Source: Miltoncostaea sp963771025 (GTDB lineage: Bacteria; Actinomycetota; Thermoleophilia; Miltoncostaeales; Miltoncostaeaceae). From it: a stretch of 64,000 nucleotides of DNA. The position numbers and the translations under genes are program-made. The stretch covers positions 310,001 through 374,000 of the forward strand of contig CAVYRL010000008.1 of NCBI GenBank assembly GCA_963771025.1, given 5' to 3'. Below, piece by piece: positions 52,572 to 61,667 of this stretch; the first letter of the stretch is position 1; each line of letters starts with the position of its first letter. Below the pieces are notes generated by a model. The model was given only the letters and a program-made list of their open reading frames with translations. It was not told the DNA's origin and made no database searches.

Positions 52572-53888
52572 TCAGGTGCCGAAGAGCGCGGGCATGCCGC
52601 CACGGCCCATCTGCTTCATCAGCTTTCGCATCTGCTTGAACTGTGACAGGAGCTGGTTGACCTCCTGCACGCTGGTGCCGCTGCCCGACGCGATACGCCG
52701 GCGACGGCTGCCGTTGATGATCTCTGGGTGGCGCCGCTCCTGCAGCGTCATGCTCTTGATGATGGCCTCGACGCGGTCGATCTGGCGATCGTCCAGGTTC
52801 AGGTCGCGTCCCTTGGCCGCGTTGCGGAAGCCGGGGATCATGCCGAGGACCTGGGACATCGGGCCCATCCGGCGCACCTGGTGCATCTGCTCGAGGAAGT
52901 CCTCCAGGGTCAGAGAGCCCCCGCGGATCTTCTCCTCGAGTTTCTTGGCGTCGCCCACATCGACGGTGGTCTGGGCCTTCTCGATCAGGCTCAGGACGTC
53001 GCCCATGCCCAGGATGCGCGACGCCATGCGATCCGGGTGGAACGGCTCGAGGGCCTCGAGCTTCTCGCCGGTGCCGATGAACAGGATCGGCTTGCCGCTC
53101 ACGGCCCGCACCGACAGCGCGGCGCCACCGCGGGCGTCGCCGTCGAGCTTGGTGAGGGCGACGCCGTCGAAGTCGACCGCCTCGCCGAATGCCTTCGCCA
53201 CGTCGACGGCGGTCTGCCCGGTCATGGCATCGACCACCAGGACGACGCTCGTCGGCTGCACCGCCTTCTTGATGCGGACCAGCTCGTCCATCATGTCCGC
53301 GTCGATGGTCAGGCGGCCGGCGGTGTCCACGATCACCAGATCGCGACCGGTCCGGCGGGCGGCCTCGATCCCGTTGCGGGCGATCGCCACCGCATCGCGC
53401 CCGTCCTCGCGGTGCACCGGGACGTCGAGCTGCTGGCCCAGCACGGCGAGCTGCTCCGCGGCGGCCGGTCGGTGGATGTCGCAGGCGACGAGCATCGGGG
53501 CGCGGCCCTGACTCTTGAAGTAGCGCGCGAGCTTGGCGCTGCAGGTGGTCTTGCCCGAGCCCTGGAGCCCGGCCATAAGGACGATGGTGGGCGGCTTGGA
53601 GGCCAGCGGCAGGGCGACGTTGGACTCGCCCATGAGGGTCGTGAGCTCCTCGCTCACGATCTTCACGACCTGCTGATCCGGGGTGAGGGAGTCCATCACC
53701 TCGGCGCCCTTGGCCCGCGCCGCGATCGCCGTCGTGAGCTGCTTGACCACCGGCAGACTGACGTCCGCCTCCAGCAGTGACAGACGGATCGCGCGCATCG
53801 CCGCGTCGATGTCGGATTCGGTGAGCTTGCCCCGGCCCTTCAGGCCGGAGAAGACTCCCTGGAGTTTGTCGGTGAGCGCGTCGAACAT
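52572..53888 (-). CDS. ffh: Signal recognition particle protein Ffh (SRP54)
   Basis: The 438-residue product has the N-domain (FDALTDKLQGVFSGLKGRGK), the SRP GTPase G1 GLQGSGKTTCSAKLA, then DIHRPAAAEQL, DTAGRLTID and TKLDGDARGGAALS. The Met-rich M-domain ends in QFKQMRKLMKQMGRGG. It binds signal peptides and 4.5S RNA and docks on FtsY, encoded just upstream. ATG at 53886-53888; a TTG two codons earlier is the alternative start. Confidence 0.97.
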   Translation of the reverse strand: MFDALTDKLQGVFSGLKGRGKLTESDIDAAMRAIRLSLLEADVSLPVVKQLTTAIAARAKGAEVMDSLTPDQQVVKIVSEELTTLMGESNVALPLASKPPTIVLMAGLQGSGKTTCSAKLARYFKSQGRAPMLVACDIHRPAAAEQLAVLGQQLDVPVHREDGRDAVAIARNGIEAARRTGRDLVIVDTAGRLTIDADMMDELVRIKKAVQPTSVVLVVDAMTGQTAVDVAKAFGEAVDFDGVALTKLDGDARGGAALSVRAVSGKPILFIGTGEKLEALEPFHPDRMASRILGMGDVLSLIEKAQTTVDVGDAKKLEEKIRGGSLTLEDFLEQMHQVRRMGPMSQVLGMIPGFRNAAKGRDLNLDDRQIDRVEAIIKSMTLQERRHPEIINGSRRRRIASGSGTSVQEVNQLLSQFKQMRKLMKQMGRGGMPALFGT

Positions 53889-53916
53889 TGGCAACCGCCC
53901 ACTCTAGAGGAAGGCT

Positions 53917-54924
53917 CTACTCCTCGGGAGAGAAGATCGCGCGCGCGAACGCCTCGGCGTCGAACGGCTGCAGGTCCTCCAGCTTCTCGCCGGAGCCGAC
54001 GAGCTTGACCGGAATGCCGAGCTCGCGGCGGATCGCGACCGCGATCCCGCCCCGGGCGGTGCCGTCCACCTTCGTCAGCACCACGCCGGTCACGCCGACG
54101 GCGTCGTGGAACAGGCGTGCCTGGCTGAGGCCGTTCTGCCCGGTCGTGGAGTCGAGCACCAGCAGGACCTCGTGGGGCGCCTCGGGGTCGAGCTTGCCCA
54201 CCACGGCGCGCACCTTGCGCAGCTCCTCCATCAGGTTGTGCTGCGTCTGGAGGCGCCCGGCGGTGTCGATCAGGGCCACGTCGGCGCCGCGGGCGGTGGC
54301 CGAGGCGACCGCGTCGTAGGCGACGGCGCCGGGATCGGCGCCCTGGGCCTGGCGCACCAGCTGTGCCCCGGAGCGCTCGGCCCACACCGCGAGCTGGTCG
54401 ATCGCCGCGGCCCGGAACGTGTCGGCGGCGCCGATCACGACGGTCTGGTCGAGTTCCGCGAGGCGATGCGCGAGCTTGCCGACGGTGGTCGTCTTGCCGC
54501 TGCCGTTGACGCCCACGATCAGGATCACGGTCGGTGAGGCATCGAGCGGGATGCGTGCCGGCTCCGGCGCCATCTGGGCCGCGACCGCGCGCCAGAGGGC
54601 CCGCGAGAGATCGGCGCCGCTCAGGACGCGCCCCTGCTCCCACTCGCCCCGCAGCTCCTCGACCAGCGCGAGGGTGGCGTCCACTCCGCAGTCCGAGGCG
54701 ATCAGCGCCTCCTCGAGATCCTCCCACGTCTCGGGGCTGACGAGGCTGGGGGCGAAGATCCCCGCCAGCTGCGGGGAGATCGTTTGGCGCGGCTTCGTCA
54801 GGTTCTCCCGCAACCGCGCCATCAGCCCCCGGCGGCGCGGAGCCTCCGCCTCCGCCGGGGGCGGAGCGAGGCCGAGAAGCTCCGCCCAGGCCTCGCGATC
54901 GGCGTCCGGCTCGGCCTCGCTCAT
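53917..54924 (-). CDS. ftsY: Signal recognition particle receptor FtsY
   Basis: The 335-residue product has an acidic N-terminal stretch, then the NG GTPase: GVNGSGKTTTVGKLAHRLAE, AADTFRAAAIDQL, DTAGRLQTQ and LTKVDGTARGGIAVA. It is the membrane-associated receptor that accepts SRP-ribosome complexes. The start overlaps the smc stop (ATGA), linking secretion and chromosome genes in one unit. Confidence 0.97.
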   Translation of the reverse strand: MSEAEPDADREAWAELLGLAPPPAEAEAPRRRGLMARLRENLTKPRQTISPQLAGIFAPSLVSPETWEDLEEALIASDCGVDATLALVEELRGEWEQGRVLSGADLSRALWRAVAAQMAPEPARIPLDASPTVILIVGVNGSGKTTTVGKLAHRLAELDQTVVIGAADTFRAAAIDQLAVWAERSGAQLVRQAQGADPGAVAYDAVASATARGADVALIDTAGRLQTQHNLMEELRKVRAVVGKLDPEAPHEVLLVLDSTTGQNGLSQARLFHDAVGVTGVVLTKVDGTARGGIAVAIRRELGIPVKLVGSGEKLEDLQPFDAEAFARAIFSPEE

Positions 54925-57900
54925 CAGGCCATGCCGCCGGGGATCGCGTGGAGCGCTCGGCGCACGTACGGCCGCGCCGGCCCCTCGACATCCCGGCGCA
55001 GGCGCCGCGCCACGATTTGCGACACGCCCTCGGCGCCCATCGTGACGCCGAAGATGGTGTCCGCGATCTCGACGGTCGGCTGCTGGTGGGTGATGAGGAG
55101 GAACTGCGTTGACTCCGACAGGCGGCGGACGACGCCCAGGAATCGGCGCAGGTTGGCGTCGTCCAGCGCGGCTTCGACCTCGTCCAGCAGGTAGAACGGC
55201 GCCGGACGGGCCATCGCGAGCGCCAGGCAGAAGCCCAGCGCCACCAGCGAACGCTCGCCGCCCGAGAGCAGCGCGAGCGACCGGGGGCGCTTGCCCGCCG
55301 GGACCACCTCCACCTCGATGCCGGCCTCGCCCTCGTCGTCCACCACGGCGCGCAGACGACCCTCGCCGCCCGGGAAGAGCAGCCCGCAGACCTCCGTGAA
55401 CCGCTCGCGGAACGCATCGAAGAGCGAGTCGAAGCCCTCGGCCACCGCGGCGTCGAGCTCGGAGAGATGGGCGCGCAACGACTCGGCGGCCGCCTCGAGG
55501 TCCTCGATCTGAGCGATCATCTCCGTCTCGCGCTCGTCGAGCTCCCCGCGCTCAGCGGCGGCCAGCGGGTTGACCGCGCCGATCGCCCCGCGCCGGCGCT
55601 CGAGGTCGGCGAGCCGGGCGATCGCCTCGTCCGGGTCGGCCATCTCCTGTGCCTCGTCCACCGGAGGGCCGGCCTCGGCGGCACGCTCGGCGGCGACCGC
55701 CGCGTGCACCTCGGCCCCGTGGACCTGGGACGACGCGGCGCTCGCCTCCGCCTCCGCCTGCTCCGCCACGCGATCCGCGGCCGCGACGTCACCGTCGCGA
55801 TCGCGGGTGCGTGCGGCGGCCTCGTCGTACAGATCGGCGGCCCGGGCGGCGGCCGGAGCGAGGACGCGCGCGACGGCCTCGAGGGCGGCGGCCGCGCGGC
55901 GTGCGGATCCCAGATCGGCCGCGTCGTCAGGCTCGAGCGCCAACGCCCGCGTCGCCTCCATGCGCGCGGTGGCCTCGGCCTCGTGCGCCCGGGCCGCGGC
56001 GAGCGCGGCGCGCGCGTCGGCGGCGGTGGCGCTCGCGGTCCGCAATGTCGCCGTGGCCTCCTGGGCCACCGCCCGCGCGGCCACGGCCGCCGCCGACGCG
56101 GCGGAGGCTGCGGCCCGGAGCGATTCAGCGCGTGGACCGGCGGCCTCGGCCGCGGCGACGAGTCCGCCCAGCTCGCCCTTCAGGCGTTCCACGGCCTCAG
56201 CGGCCTCGGCAGCGCGGGTCGCGCGCCCGCCGACCTGCGCCCGGACGCGTGAGAGGGCCTCCGCCGCCTTCGTCGCGCTGCGCTCGGCGGCGCGCCGGCG
56301 GCGGCGGACGTCCTGCACCGCGGCGGCGGCCACGCGCGCCTGGGAGTCGGCGACGCCGACCGCCTCGGCGGCCTGACGCTCGGCCTCCTGGGCCCGCCCG
56401 TGCATCGCCCGCCGCGCCCAGGAACCCGCCGAGCGGGTGAGCACGCCGTCGACGGGGCGCAGCGCGTGGCCGTCGCTCGTGACGAAGACGCCGGTCGCTC
56501 CCGGAGGGACGGCTCCCAGATCGTCGACCAGCCACGCGTCGGCGAGCAACCGGTCGATGTGCGGCCGTGCCACGTCGGAGCATGCGGTCACGAGGTCCAG
56601 CACCGGGCGCGCGCCGGACGGCGGAGTCACGGCGGCGCGGGGCGGCGCCGGCACCACGGCCGACACGGCGCCCGCCTGCAGGCTCTCACGGGCGCTCGCG
56701 ATCGTCGTCGCCGGCACCGCGTCCGAGAGCGCGCCGAGAGCCGCGGCGACCGCGCGCTCAGCGCCCTCCTCCACCTCGAGGCCGTCGCCGAGGGACCGGC
56801 CGCCGGACGGCTGCCCGGCGTCGGCGGGTGCCAGCGAGCGTGCGGCGACCCGCGCCTCCCGCAGGCGGAGATCCGCGACGGCCCGCCCGCTCTCGGCGTC
56901 GGCGGCCACCCGTTCGGCGCCCTGTAGGCGCTCCGACCAGCGCGCGACCCTGCCCGAGGCGATCTCGTCACGGCGCTCCGCACGGGCCAGCGCACCCGCG
57001 TCGACCGCGTCGGCCTCCAGCTGCGCACGTCGCGCCTCGGCCGACGCGAGCGCCGCGCGTGCCTGCTCGACGCTCCGTGCGGTCTCGGACGCCTGTCTCT
57101 CCGCCGCCAGCAGAGCGCTCGACTCCGCGGCGGCCGCGTCCTCCAGGCGGCGGTGCTCGCCCCGCGCGAGGACATCGGCGGACTCCGCCTCGACGGCCTC
57201 CGCGTCCGCGCGTTCGGCATCCTCCCGCGCCGTCTCCGAGATCCGCGCGGCCTCGGCAGCGGCGGCGGCCAGCGAATCGAGCCGCTCGGCCGCAGCCCCG
57301 CGCCGCCGAGCACGCTGGGCCAGCTCGCCCTCGGCGGCCTCGACCCGCTCTGCGGCCAGCTCCGCGCGCCCGGCGCTGCGATCGGCGGCCGTGCGCAGCG
57401 CGGTGGCGAGCTCCTGGGCGCGCGACGCGTCGCCGCCGGCCAGTGCGCGCGTCTCCGCCGCGGCGGACCGCTCGCGCCGGGCGCGATCGAGCGCCTCGGC
57501 CGCCACCGCGGCGATGGCCTGAAGCCGATCGACCTTCTCCCGGGCCTCGCGGTGGGCCTGGTCCGCCACCCGCGCGCGCGCCGCCGAGACCGCGCGCCGG
57601 GCGGTCTCGATATCGACGTCGAGCGCCTGCGCCCTCTCCGCGGCACGCGCCTGGCGGTCGAGGGCGCGGGCCCGCGAGCGCACCTCGCCGGCGAGGTCGC
57701 GCGCGCGGTCGAGGCGGTCCCCGACGCGGGCGAGCTTCTGCTCCGCGCGGCGACGGCGGCGCTTCGCGACGGCGACGCCGGCGGCGGCGTTGACCATCGC
57801 GCGCCGCTCGAGAGGCGTGCTGGTGCAGAGCGCCTCGACCTGCCCCTGGCGGATGACGGCGAGTGCGTCGGGGCCCGCGCCCCGTGCGGCGAGGGCCTCC

Positions 57901-58268
57901 TGCACGTCCAGAAGCCGGCACGACGCGGCGTTGAGGCGGTAGTGGGCGTCTCCCGCCCGCGTCAGGCGACGGCTCGCCTCGACCTCGGCGGGGCCGCCGC
58001 TCCCACCCGTCTCGTCAGAGAGCACCAGGCTGACCTCGGCGAACTGCGCCGCGGGGCGCTTGGCGCCGCCCGAGTAGAGGACGTCGGCCATCCCGCCGGC
58101 GCGCAGGCGACCGGCGCGCTGCTCGCCGAGCGCCCACACGACGGCCTCGGCGAGATTGCTCTTGCCCGACCCGTTGGGCCCGACGACGACGTTCACCCCG
58201 GGGCCCAGCTCGAGGCTGGTCGCCTCGGCGAACGACTTGAAGCCGCGCAGGCTCAGGCGGCTCAGCAT
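54924..58268 (-). CDS. smc: Chromosome segregation ATPase SMC
   Basis: The 1114-residue product has the N-terminal ATPase head (LRGFKSFAEATSLELGPG, Walker A GPNGSGKSN at 30-38). A very Ala/Arg/Glu-rich coiled coil follows, then a hinge near residues 500-600 (ALGALSDAVPATTIAS, HIDRLLADAWLVDDLGAVPP), then the return coil. The C-terminal head has LSGGERSLVALGF and Walker B YLLDEVEAALDDANL. SMC organises the chromosome with ScpA/B. The coil shows unusually low residue diversity and is slightly short for the family (usually ~1180). ATGA overlap with rnc upstream. Confidence 0.96.
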   Translation of the reverse strand: MLSRLSLRGFKSFAEATSLELGPGVNVVVGPNGSGKSNLAEAVVWALGEQRAGRLRAGGMADVLYSGGAKRPAAQFAEVSLVLSDETGGSGGPAEVEASRRLTRAGDAHYRLNAASCRLLDVQEALAARGAGPDALAVIRQGQVEALCTSTPLERRAMVNAAAGVAVAKRRRRRAEQKLARVGDRLDRARDLAGEVRSRARALDRQARAAERAQALDVDIETARRAVSAARARVADQAHREAREKVDRLQAIAAVAAEALDRARRERSAAAETRALAGGDASRAQELATALRTAADRSAGRAELAAERVEAAEGELAQRARRRGAAAERLDSLAAAAAEAARISETAREDAERADAEAVEAESADVLARGEHRRLEDAAAAESSALLAAERQASETARSVEQARAALASAEARRAQLEADAVDAGALARAERRDEIASGRVARWSERLQGAERVAADAESGRAVADLRLREARVAARSLAPADAGQPSGGRSLGDGLEVEEGAERAVAAALGALSDAVPATTIASARESLQAGAVSAVVPAPPRAAVTPPSGARPVLDLVTACSDVARPHIDRLLADAWLVDDLGAVPPGATGVFVTSDGHALRPVDGVLTRSAGSWARRAMHGRAQEAERQAAEAVGVADSQARVAAAAVQDVRRRRRAAERSATKAAEALSRVRAQVGGRATRAAEAAEAVERLKGELGGLVAAAEAAGPRAESLRAAASAASAAAVAARAVAQEATATLRTASATAADARAALAAARAHEAEATARMEATRALALEPDDAADLGSARRAAAALEAVARVLAPAAARAADLYDEAAARTRDRDGDVAAADRVAEQAEAEASAASSQVHGAEVHAAVAAERAAEAGPPVDEAQEMADPDEAIARLADLERRRGAIGAVNPLAAAERGELDERETEMIAQIEDLEAAAESLRAHLSELDAAVAEGFDSLFDAFRERFTEVCGLLFPGGEGRLRAVVDDEGEAGIEVEVVPAGKRPRSLALLSGGERSLVALGFCLALAMARPAPFYLLDEVEAALDDANLRRFLGVVRRLSESTQFLLITHQQPTVEIADTIFGVTMGAEGVSQIVARRLRRDVEGPARPYVRRALHAIPGGMA

Positions 58269-58963
58269 CAGTCGGGCTCCGCGAGACGGACGAGGGCCTG
58301 GGAAGCGGCGGCCTGCTCGGACGCCTGCTTGGACCGGCCCGAGCCCTGCCCGAGGACCCGGTCTCCCACGCGCACTCGGCTCGTGAAGATGGGGTCCTGC
58401 GGCGGTCCGGTGGTGTCGACGATCTCGTACGCCACATGCGCTCGGCCGCGGCGGGCGACCAATTCCTGGAGGGCCGTCTTCGGGTCGCGCGAACCCGGGG
58501 TGGCGGCGTCGAGGGCCGGCGCGAACGCCTCCAGGACGGCCGTGGCCGTGGGCTCGGCGCCCAGATCCAGCCAGCCGGCGCCGATGACGGCCTCGGCGAG
58601 CGCGGCGCGCACGGTGGGACGCTGGGACAGCTCGATGGCGCCCTCACGGCGCGCCTTCGGGGCCGCGGCGACGAGCAACGCGGGGAGATCGGCGGCGGAG
58701 GCGGCGGCGGCGCACGAATCGCGCGCGACGACGACCTGGCGCATCCAGGAGAGCTCACCCTCGTCGACCGATGGATGGCGGCGCATGAGCTCCTCGCTCA
58801 CGACGACTTCCAGGACACTGTCACCGAGGAATTCGAGACGCTCGTAGGACGCCTCCCGACGAGCGGCCCATGAGCTGTGAGTGAAGACCTGACGCCGCCG
58901 CTCGGCCGAAAGACCCGTAACGACCCGGGTGAGGCCGGTGCCGGCGGCGCCATCGTCGCTCAG
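58268..58963 (-). CDS. rnc: Ribonuclease III (apparent CTG start)
   Basis: Reading back from the certain part, the frame contains the signature ERLEFLGDSVL (residues 41-51) preceded by QVFTHSSWAARREASY. It holds no ATG, GTG or TTG between a stop further upstream and the GTG at 58801, which lies inside the catalytic domain. The only good match to the neighbours' 4-nt overlap pattern is a CTG at 58961-58963 sharing CTGA with the acpP stop, giving 231 residues. A dsRNA-binding domain follows (ALQELVARRGRAHVAYEIVD, GSGRSKQASEQAAASQALVR). Catalytic Glu41, Glu44 and Asp48 and the Glu of LAEAVIG are present; the Asp normally 3 residues before that last Glu is Ala. RNase III cuts dsRNA in rRNA maturation. 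Confidence 0.85.
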   Translation of the reverse strand: MSDDGAAGTGLTRVVTGLSAERRRQVFTHSSWAARREASYERLEFLGDSVLEVVVSEELMRRHPSVDEGELSWMRQVVVARDSCAAAASAADLPALLVAAAPKARREGAIELSQRPTVRAALAEAVIGAGWLDLGAEPTATAVLEAFAPALDAATPGSRDPKTALQELVARRGRAHVAYEIVDTTGPPQDPIFTSRVRVGDRVLGQGSGRSKQASEQAAASQALVRLAEPD

Positions 58964-59202
58964 GCGCTGTTCGCCATCACGAAGTCGACCGCCTGCCCGA
59001 CCGTGGCGATCTTCTCCGCCTCCTCGTCCGGGATCTTGATCTTGAACCGGTCCTCCATCTCCATGATGAGCTCGACCAGGTCCAGCGAGTCCGCGTTCAG
59101 ATCCTCCTGAAAGGAGGATTCCACGGTGACCTCCGCCGGATCGACTCCGAGCTGCTCCACAAGGATGGCGCGGACCTCCTCGACTGCCTTCTCTCGGTCC
59201 AA
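58960..59202 (-). CDS. acpP: Acyl carrier protein
   Basis: The 80-residue acidic protein has the phosphopantetheine Ser39 in LNADSLDLVELIMEMED. It begins with TTG behind agggggg. ACP carries growing acyl chains in fatty-acid synthesis. It lies between plsX and rnc, as in many bacteria, but without fabH, fabD or fabG beside it. Confidence 0.97.
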   Translation of the reverse strand: MDREKAVEEVRAILVEQLGVDPAEVTVESSFQEDLNADSLDLVELIMEMEDRFKIKIPDEEAEKIATVGQAVDFVMANSA

Positions 59203-59309
59203 CAGAGTCCCCCTCTGATTCTCTCCACGCCAGTGGCCGCTCGGCTCTGGCAGGTCAACCTACACACGGTCTCGGACGAACCGCCGACGTTCCAGCGGAC
59301 GCCGGAATC

Positions 59310-60383
59310 CTACGTGGCGCGGGCGCGCTCGGCGCCCTCGCTGGCCAGTGCGGCGCCGAATTGTTCGACCAACCGCCCCCGGGTGCCGCGGGCGGCCACG
59401 CGCACGGCGTTCGCCACGCCCCGACCGCTCGCATTTCCGTGCCCGATGACGGCCAGGCCCCGCACGCCCAGCAGCACGGCGCCACCGTAGGTCTCAGGGT
59501 CGATGCGGTCACGCATCCGGCGCAGGGGCGGGCGCACCAGCAGACCGCCGATGCGGCCGAGGGTCGTCGATCCGACGGCGTCGCGCACCTCGCTGAGGAG
59601 GAACGTCGCGACGCCCTCCATGGTCTTGAGCACGACGTTGCCGGTGAACCCGTCGGTCACCACCACGTCGGCGGCTCCGGCGGAGATGTCGCGCCCCTCC
59701 ACGTTGCCGATGAACCCGGGTGTGTCGCGCAGCAGGTTGTGGGCGTTGAGCACGAGATCGCTCCCCTTGCCCTCCTCCTCGCCGATCGACAGCAGCCCGA
59801 CGCGCGGGATCGGGATGCCGAGCACGTCGCGCGAGAACAGCCGCCCCATCAACGCGAACTGGGCGAAGTGCTCGGGCCGGGCGTCGGCGCTGGCGCCCGC
59901 GTCGAGCAGCACGACCGGCCCGCGCGAGCTGGGCAGCACCACGGCGATCGCCGGGCGGATCACGCCGGGGACGCGGCGCATGTAGAGGGACGCGGCCGCG
60001 AGCATCGCCCCGGTGTTGCCGGCCGAGACCGCCGCGCTCGCGCGGCCCTCGCCCACCAGCCGGCACGCCAGCGACACCGACGCCTCGGGCTTGGCCCGAA
60101 CAGCGCGGGCCCCCTCTTCGTGCGACGACACCACGTCGGGGGCGTGAACGACCTCGATGCCGAGGCTGTCCGCCGCCTCCTGGCGCTCGAGCTCGACCGT
60201 CAGCCGCCGCTCGTCTCCCACCAGAAGCACGCGGATCCCATCCCGTGCCGCGTCGATTGCCCCTTCGACGGGAGCGACCGGCGCGTTGTCGCCCCCCATG
60301 CAATCGAGGGCGACCGTCGGCTCGATCGGCCTACCCCTCGATCTCGACGACGGGCCGGCCTCGGTAGTAGCCGCAGACGCCAC
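59310..60383 (-). CDS. plsX: Phosphate acyltransferase PlsX
   Basis: The recognisable protein begins at IEPTVALDCMGGDNAPVAPV, the invariant PlsX opening. It continues with SAGNTGAMLAAASLYMRRVP, VLLDAGASADARPEHFAQF and VVTDGFTGNVVLKTMEG. PlsX makes acyl-phosphate from acyl-ACP for phospholipid synthesis. No ATG, GTG or TTG lies at the expected start. The nearest is GTG at 60381-60383, inside rpmF, adding ~20 low-complexity residues (357 in all). An ATC at 60324-60326 would give the family-typical 338. The start is unresolved. Confidence 0.9.
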   Translation of the reverse strand: MASAATTEAGPSSRSRGRPIEPTVALDCMGGDNAPVAPVEGAIDAARDGIRVLLVGDERRLTVELERQEAADSLGIEVVHAPDVVSSHEEGARAVRAKPEASVSLACRLVGEGRASAAVSAGNTGAMLAAASLYMRRVPGVIRPAIAVVLPSSRGPVVLLDAGASADARPEHFAQFALMGRLFSRDVLGIPIPRVGLLSIGEEEGKGSDLVLNAHNLLRDTPGFIGNVEGRDISAGAADVVVTDGFTGNVVLKTMEGVATFLLSEVRDAVGSTTLGRIGGLLVRPPLRRMRDRIDPETYGGAVLLGVRGLAVIGHGNASGRGVANAVRVAARGTRGRLVEQFGAALASEGAERARAT

Positions 60384-60510
60384 AGACGTGGTGCGGCCGC
60401 ACCGGGCTCGCGCAACGAGGACAACGGCCGAGGCGGGTCGCCTCGATGGCGTGCGTCGCGCGGCGCGTATCGCGACGCTGCTTGGAGGTCTTTCGCTTCG
60501 GGACAGCCAC
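60331..60510 (-). CDS. rpmF: 50S ribosomal protein L32
   Basis: The 59-residue product opens VAVPKRKTSKQRRDTRRATH and has a four-Cys zinc ribbon (GRCPRCASP and HHVCGVCGYYRG). GTG at 60508-60510. It lies in the classic DUF177-rpmF-plsX order. Having all four Cys makes it the zinc-dependent (C+) form. Confidence 0.95.
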   Translation of the reverse strand: MAVPKRKTSKQRRDTRRATHAIEATRLGRCPRCASPVRPHHVCGVCGYYRGRPVVEIEG

Positions 60511-60605
60511 GTGCTCACCACCGGTCGGAGGACTCGCGGAAGGGTAGCGGGCCGACGGCCCCAGAGAAAGGGGGCGATGTGCCCCGGGCCGGGGGCGGCC
60601 CTCGA

Positions 60606-61160
60606 TCAGTTGGTCTCGGGGTCCCCCGAGAGGCGTTCGGACAACGCGCGGAGCGCGTCCCAGCGCGGATCGACGACCTCGACGGCGCAGTCGCAGGTCT
60701 CGAGATTGTGGTTCGCGCCGCAGGTCGGGCACAGCCCGGCGCAGTCCTCGCGGCAGAGCACGACCGCGGGCACCACCTCGGCGACCGAGTCCCGCGCCCA
60801 GAGGGCCAGATCGAGCGTCGGGCCCTCCACGTACTCGGAGTCGAGGCCCTCTTCGAAGGGCGCGTCGTCGGGGCGGGTCTCGTCCACGTACTCCGACGTG
60901 TCGACGTGCACGGGTACGCGCGCGTCCTCGACGCAGCGCCAGCAGGGCCCCACCAGATCGACCTCCATCCTCAGGCGCAGGTGCAGGCCGGAGTGGGAGC
61001 GCGACACGTCGATGTCGACCTCGGGCGACGCCGGATCGGTGAGGTAGTCCTGCCCCGCGATGCGCAGATCGATCGCCGGCACGGCCACACGCATGTGGAC
61101 GGCTGCGCCGGGCCCGAGGCCCAGCGCGCGGAGGTCGATCGTGGCGACCCCCTCCGTCAC
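60606..61160 (-). CDS. YceD/DUF177 family protein
   Basis: The 184-residue product precedes rpmF, as DUF177 proteins usually do. It shows VDLVGPCWRCVEDARVPVHV in the middle, with the Cys pair, and CREDCAGLCPTCGANHNLET near the end. This family is linked to ribosome and rRNA biogenesis. The lone Cys-rich block resembles a zinc site. Confidence 0.9.
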   Translation of the reverse strand: MTEGVATIDLRALGLGPGAAVHMRVAVPAIDLRIAGQDYLTDPASPEVDIDVSRSHSGLHLRLRMEVDLVGPCWRCVEDARVPVHVDTSEYVDETRPDDAPFEEGLDSEYVEGPTLDLALWARDSVAEVVPAVVLCREDCAGLCPTCGANHNLETCDCAVEVVDPRWDALRALSERLSGDPETN

Positions 61161-61165
61161 GGCGA

Positions 61166-61657
61166 TCAGAGCGGCGAGTCGGGGGAGAGCGGCTCCCCAT
61201 TCTCGTTGTCGTCCGCGCGGCCCTGCAGGCGCTCACGCCCGCGCTGGACGGCCTGGAGGAACTTGCCGAGGTTGACCTCGAGCGTCCCGAGCACCTCGTC
61301 GGCGTAGTCCTCGGCCCCCAACCGCACCTCGCGCTCGCGCTGGCGTGCCTCCTCGAGGATGTCCGCGGCCTCGCGCTCGGCGCGCTTCACGACCTCCTGC
61401 TCGGAAGCCTCCTGCGCCGCCGTGTCGCGCGCGTCGGCCACGAGGCGCTCGGCCTCGCGCTTGGCCTCGGCCAGCATCTCCTGGCGCTCCTTGACGATCC
61501 ACCGTGCCTGCTTGACCTCTTCGGGAATCGTGGCCCGCATCTGGTCCAGGAGGTCGTAGATCGCCTCGCGATCGATCCGCACCTGGTCGGTCAGGGGGAC
61601 CGCCCGGGCGTTGTGGATCAGGTCGTCCAGCTTGTCGATCAGTTCCAGAACGTCCAA
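61166..61657 (-). CDS. DivIVA/SepIVA-like coiled-coil protein
   Basis: The 163-residue product starts with TTG at 61655-61657 behind gaggaggg. It opens with LELIDKLDDLIHNARAVPLT (a DivIVA-type N-terminal tip), then a long coiled coil (AKREAERLVADARDTAAQEA, EREAADILEEARQREREVRL), then ADEVLGTLEVNLGKFLQAVQ. Actinobacterial relatives act in septum or polar growth; some are mislabelled as ATP-synthase b subunits because of the coil. No membrane segment is present. Confidence 0.85.
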   Translation of the reverse strand: MDVLELIDKLDDLIHNARAVPLTDQVRIDREAIYDLLDQMRATIPEEVKQARWIVKERQEMLAEAKREAERLVADARDTAAQEASEQEVVKRAEREAADILEEARQREREVRLGAEDYADEVLGTLEVNLGKFLQAVQRGRERLQGRADDNENGEPLSPDSPL

Positions 61658-61667
61658 CGAACCCTCC

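Noticed and set aside
58268..58801. RNase III starting at GTG 58801.
   Set aside because: This would delete the catalytic ERLEFLGDS segment, which is encoded intact just upstream in the same frame.
61166..61657. ATP synthase subunit b identity for the coiled-coil protein.
   Set aside because: It has no membrane helix and no atp neighbours. The similarity is due to the coiled coil only.
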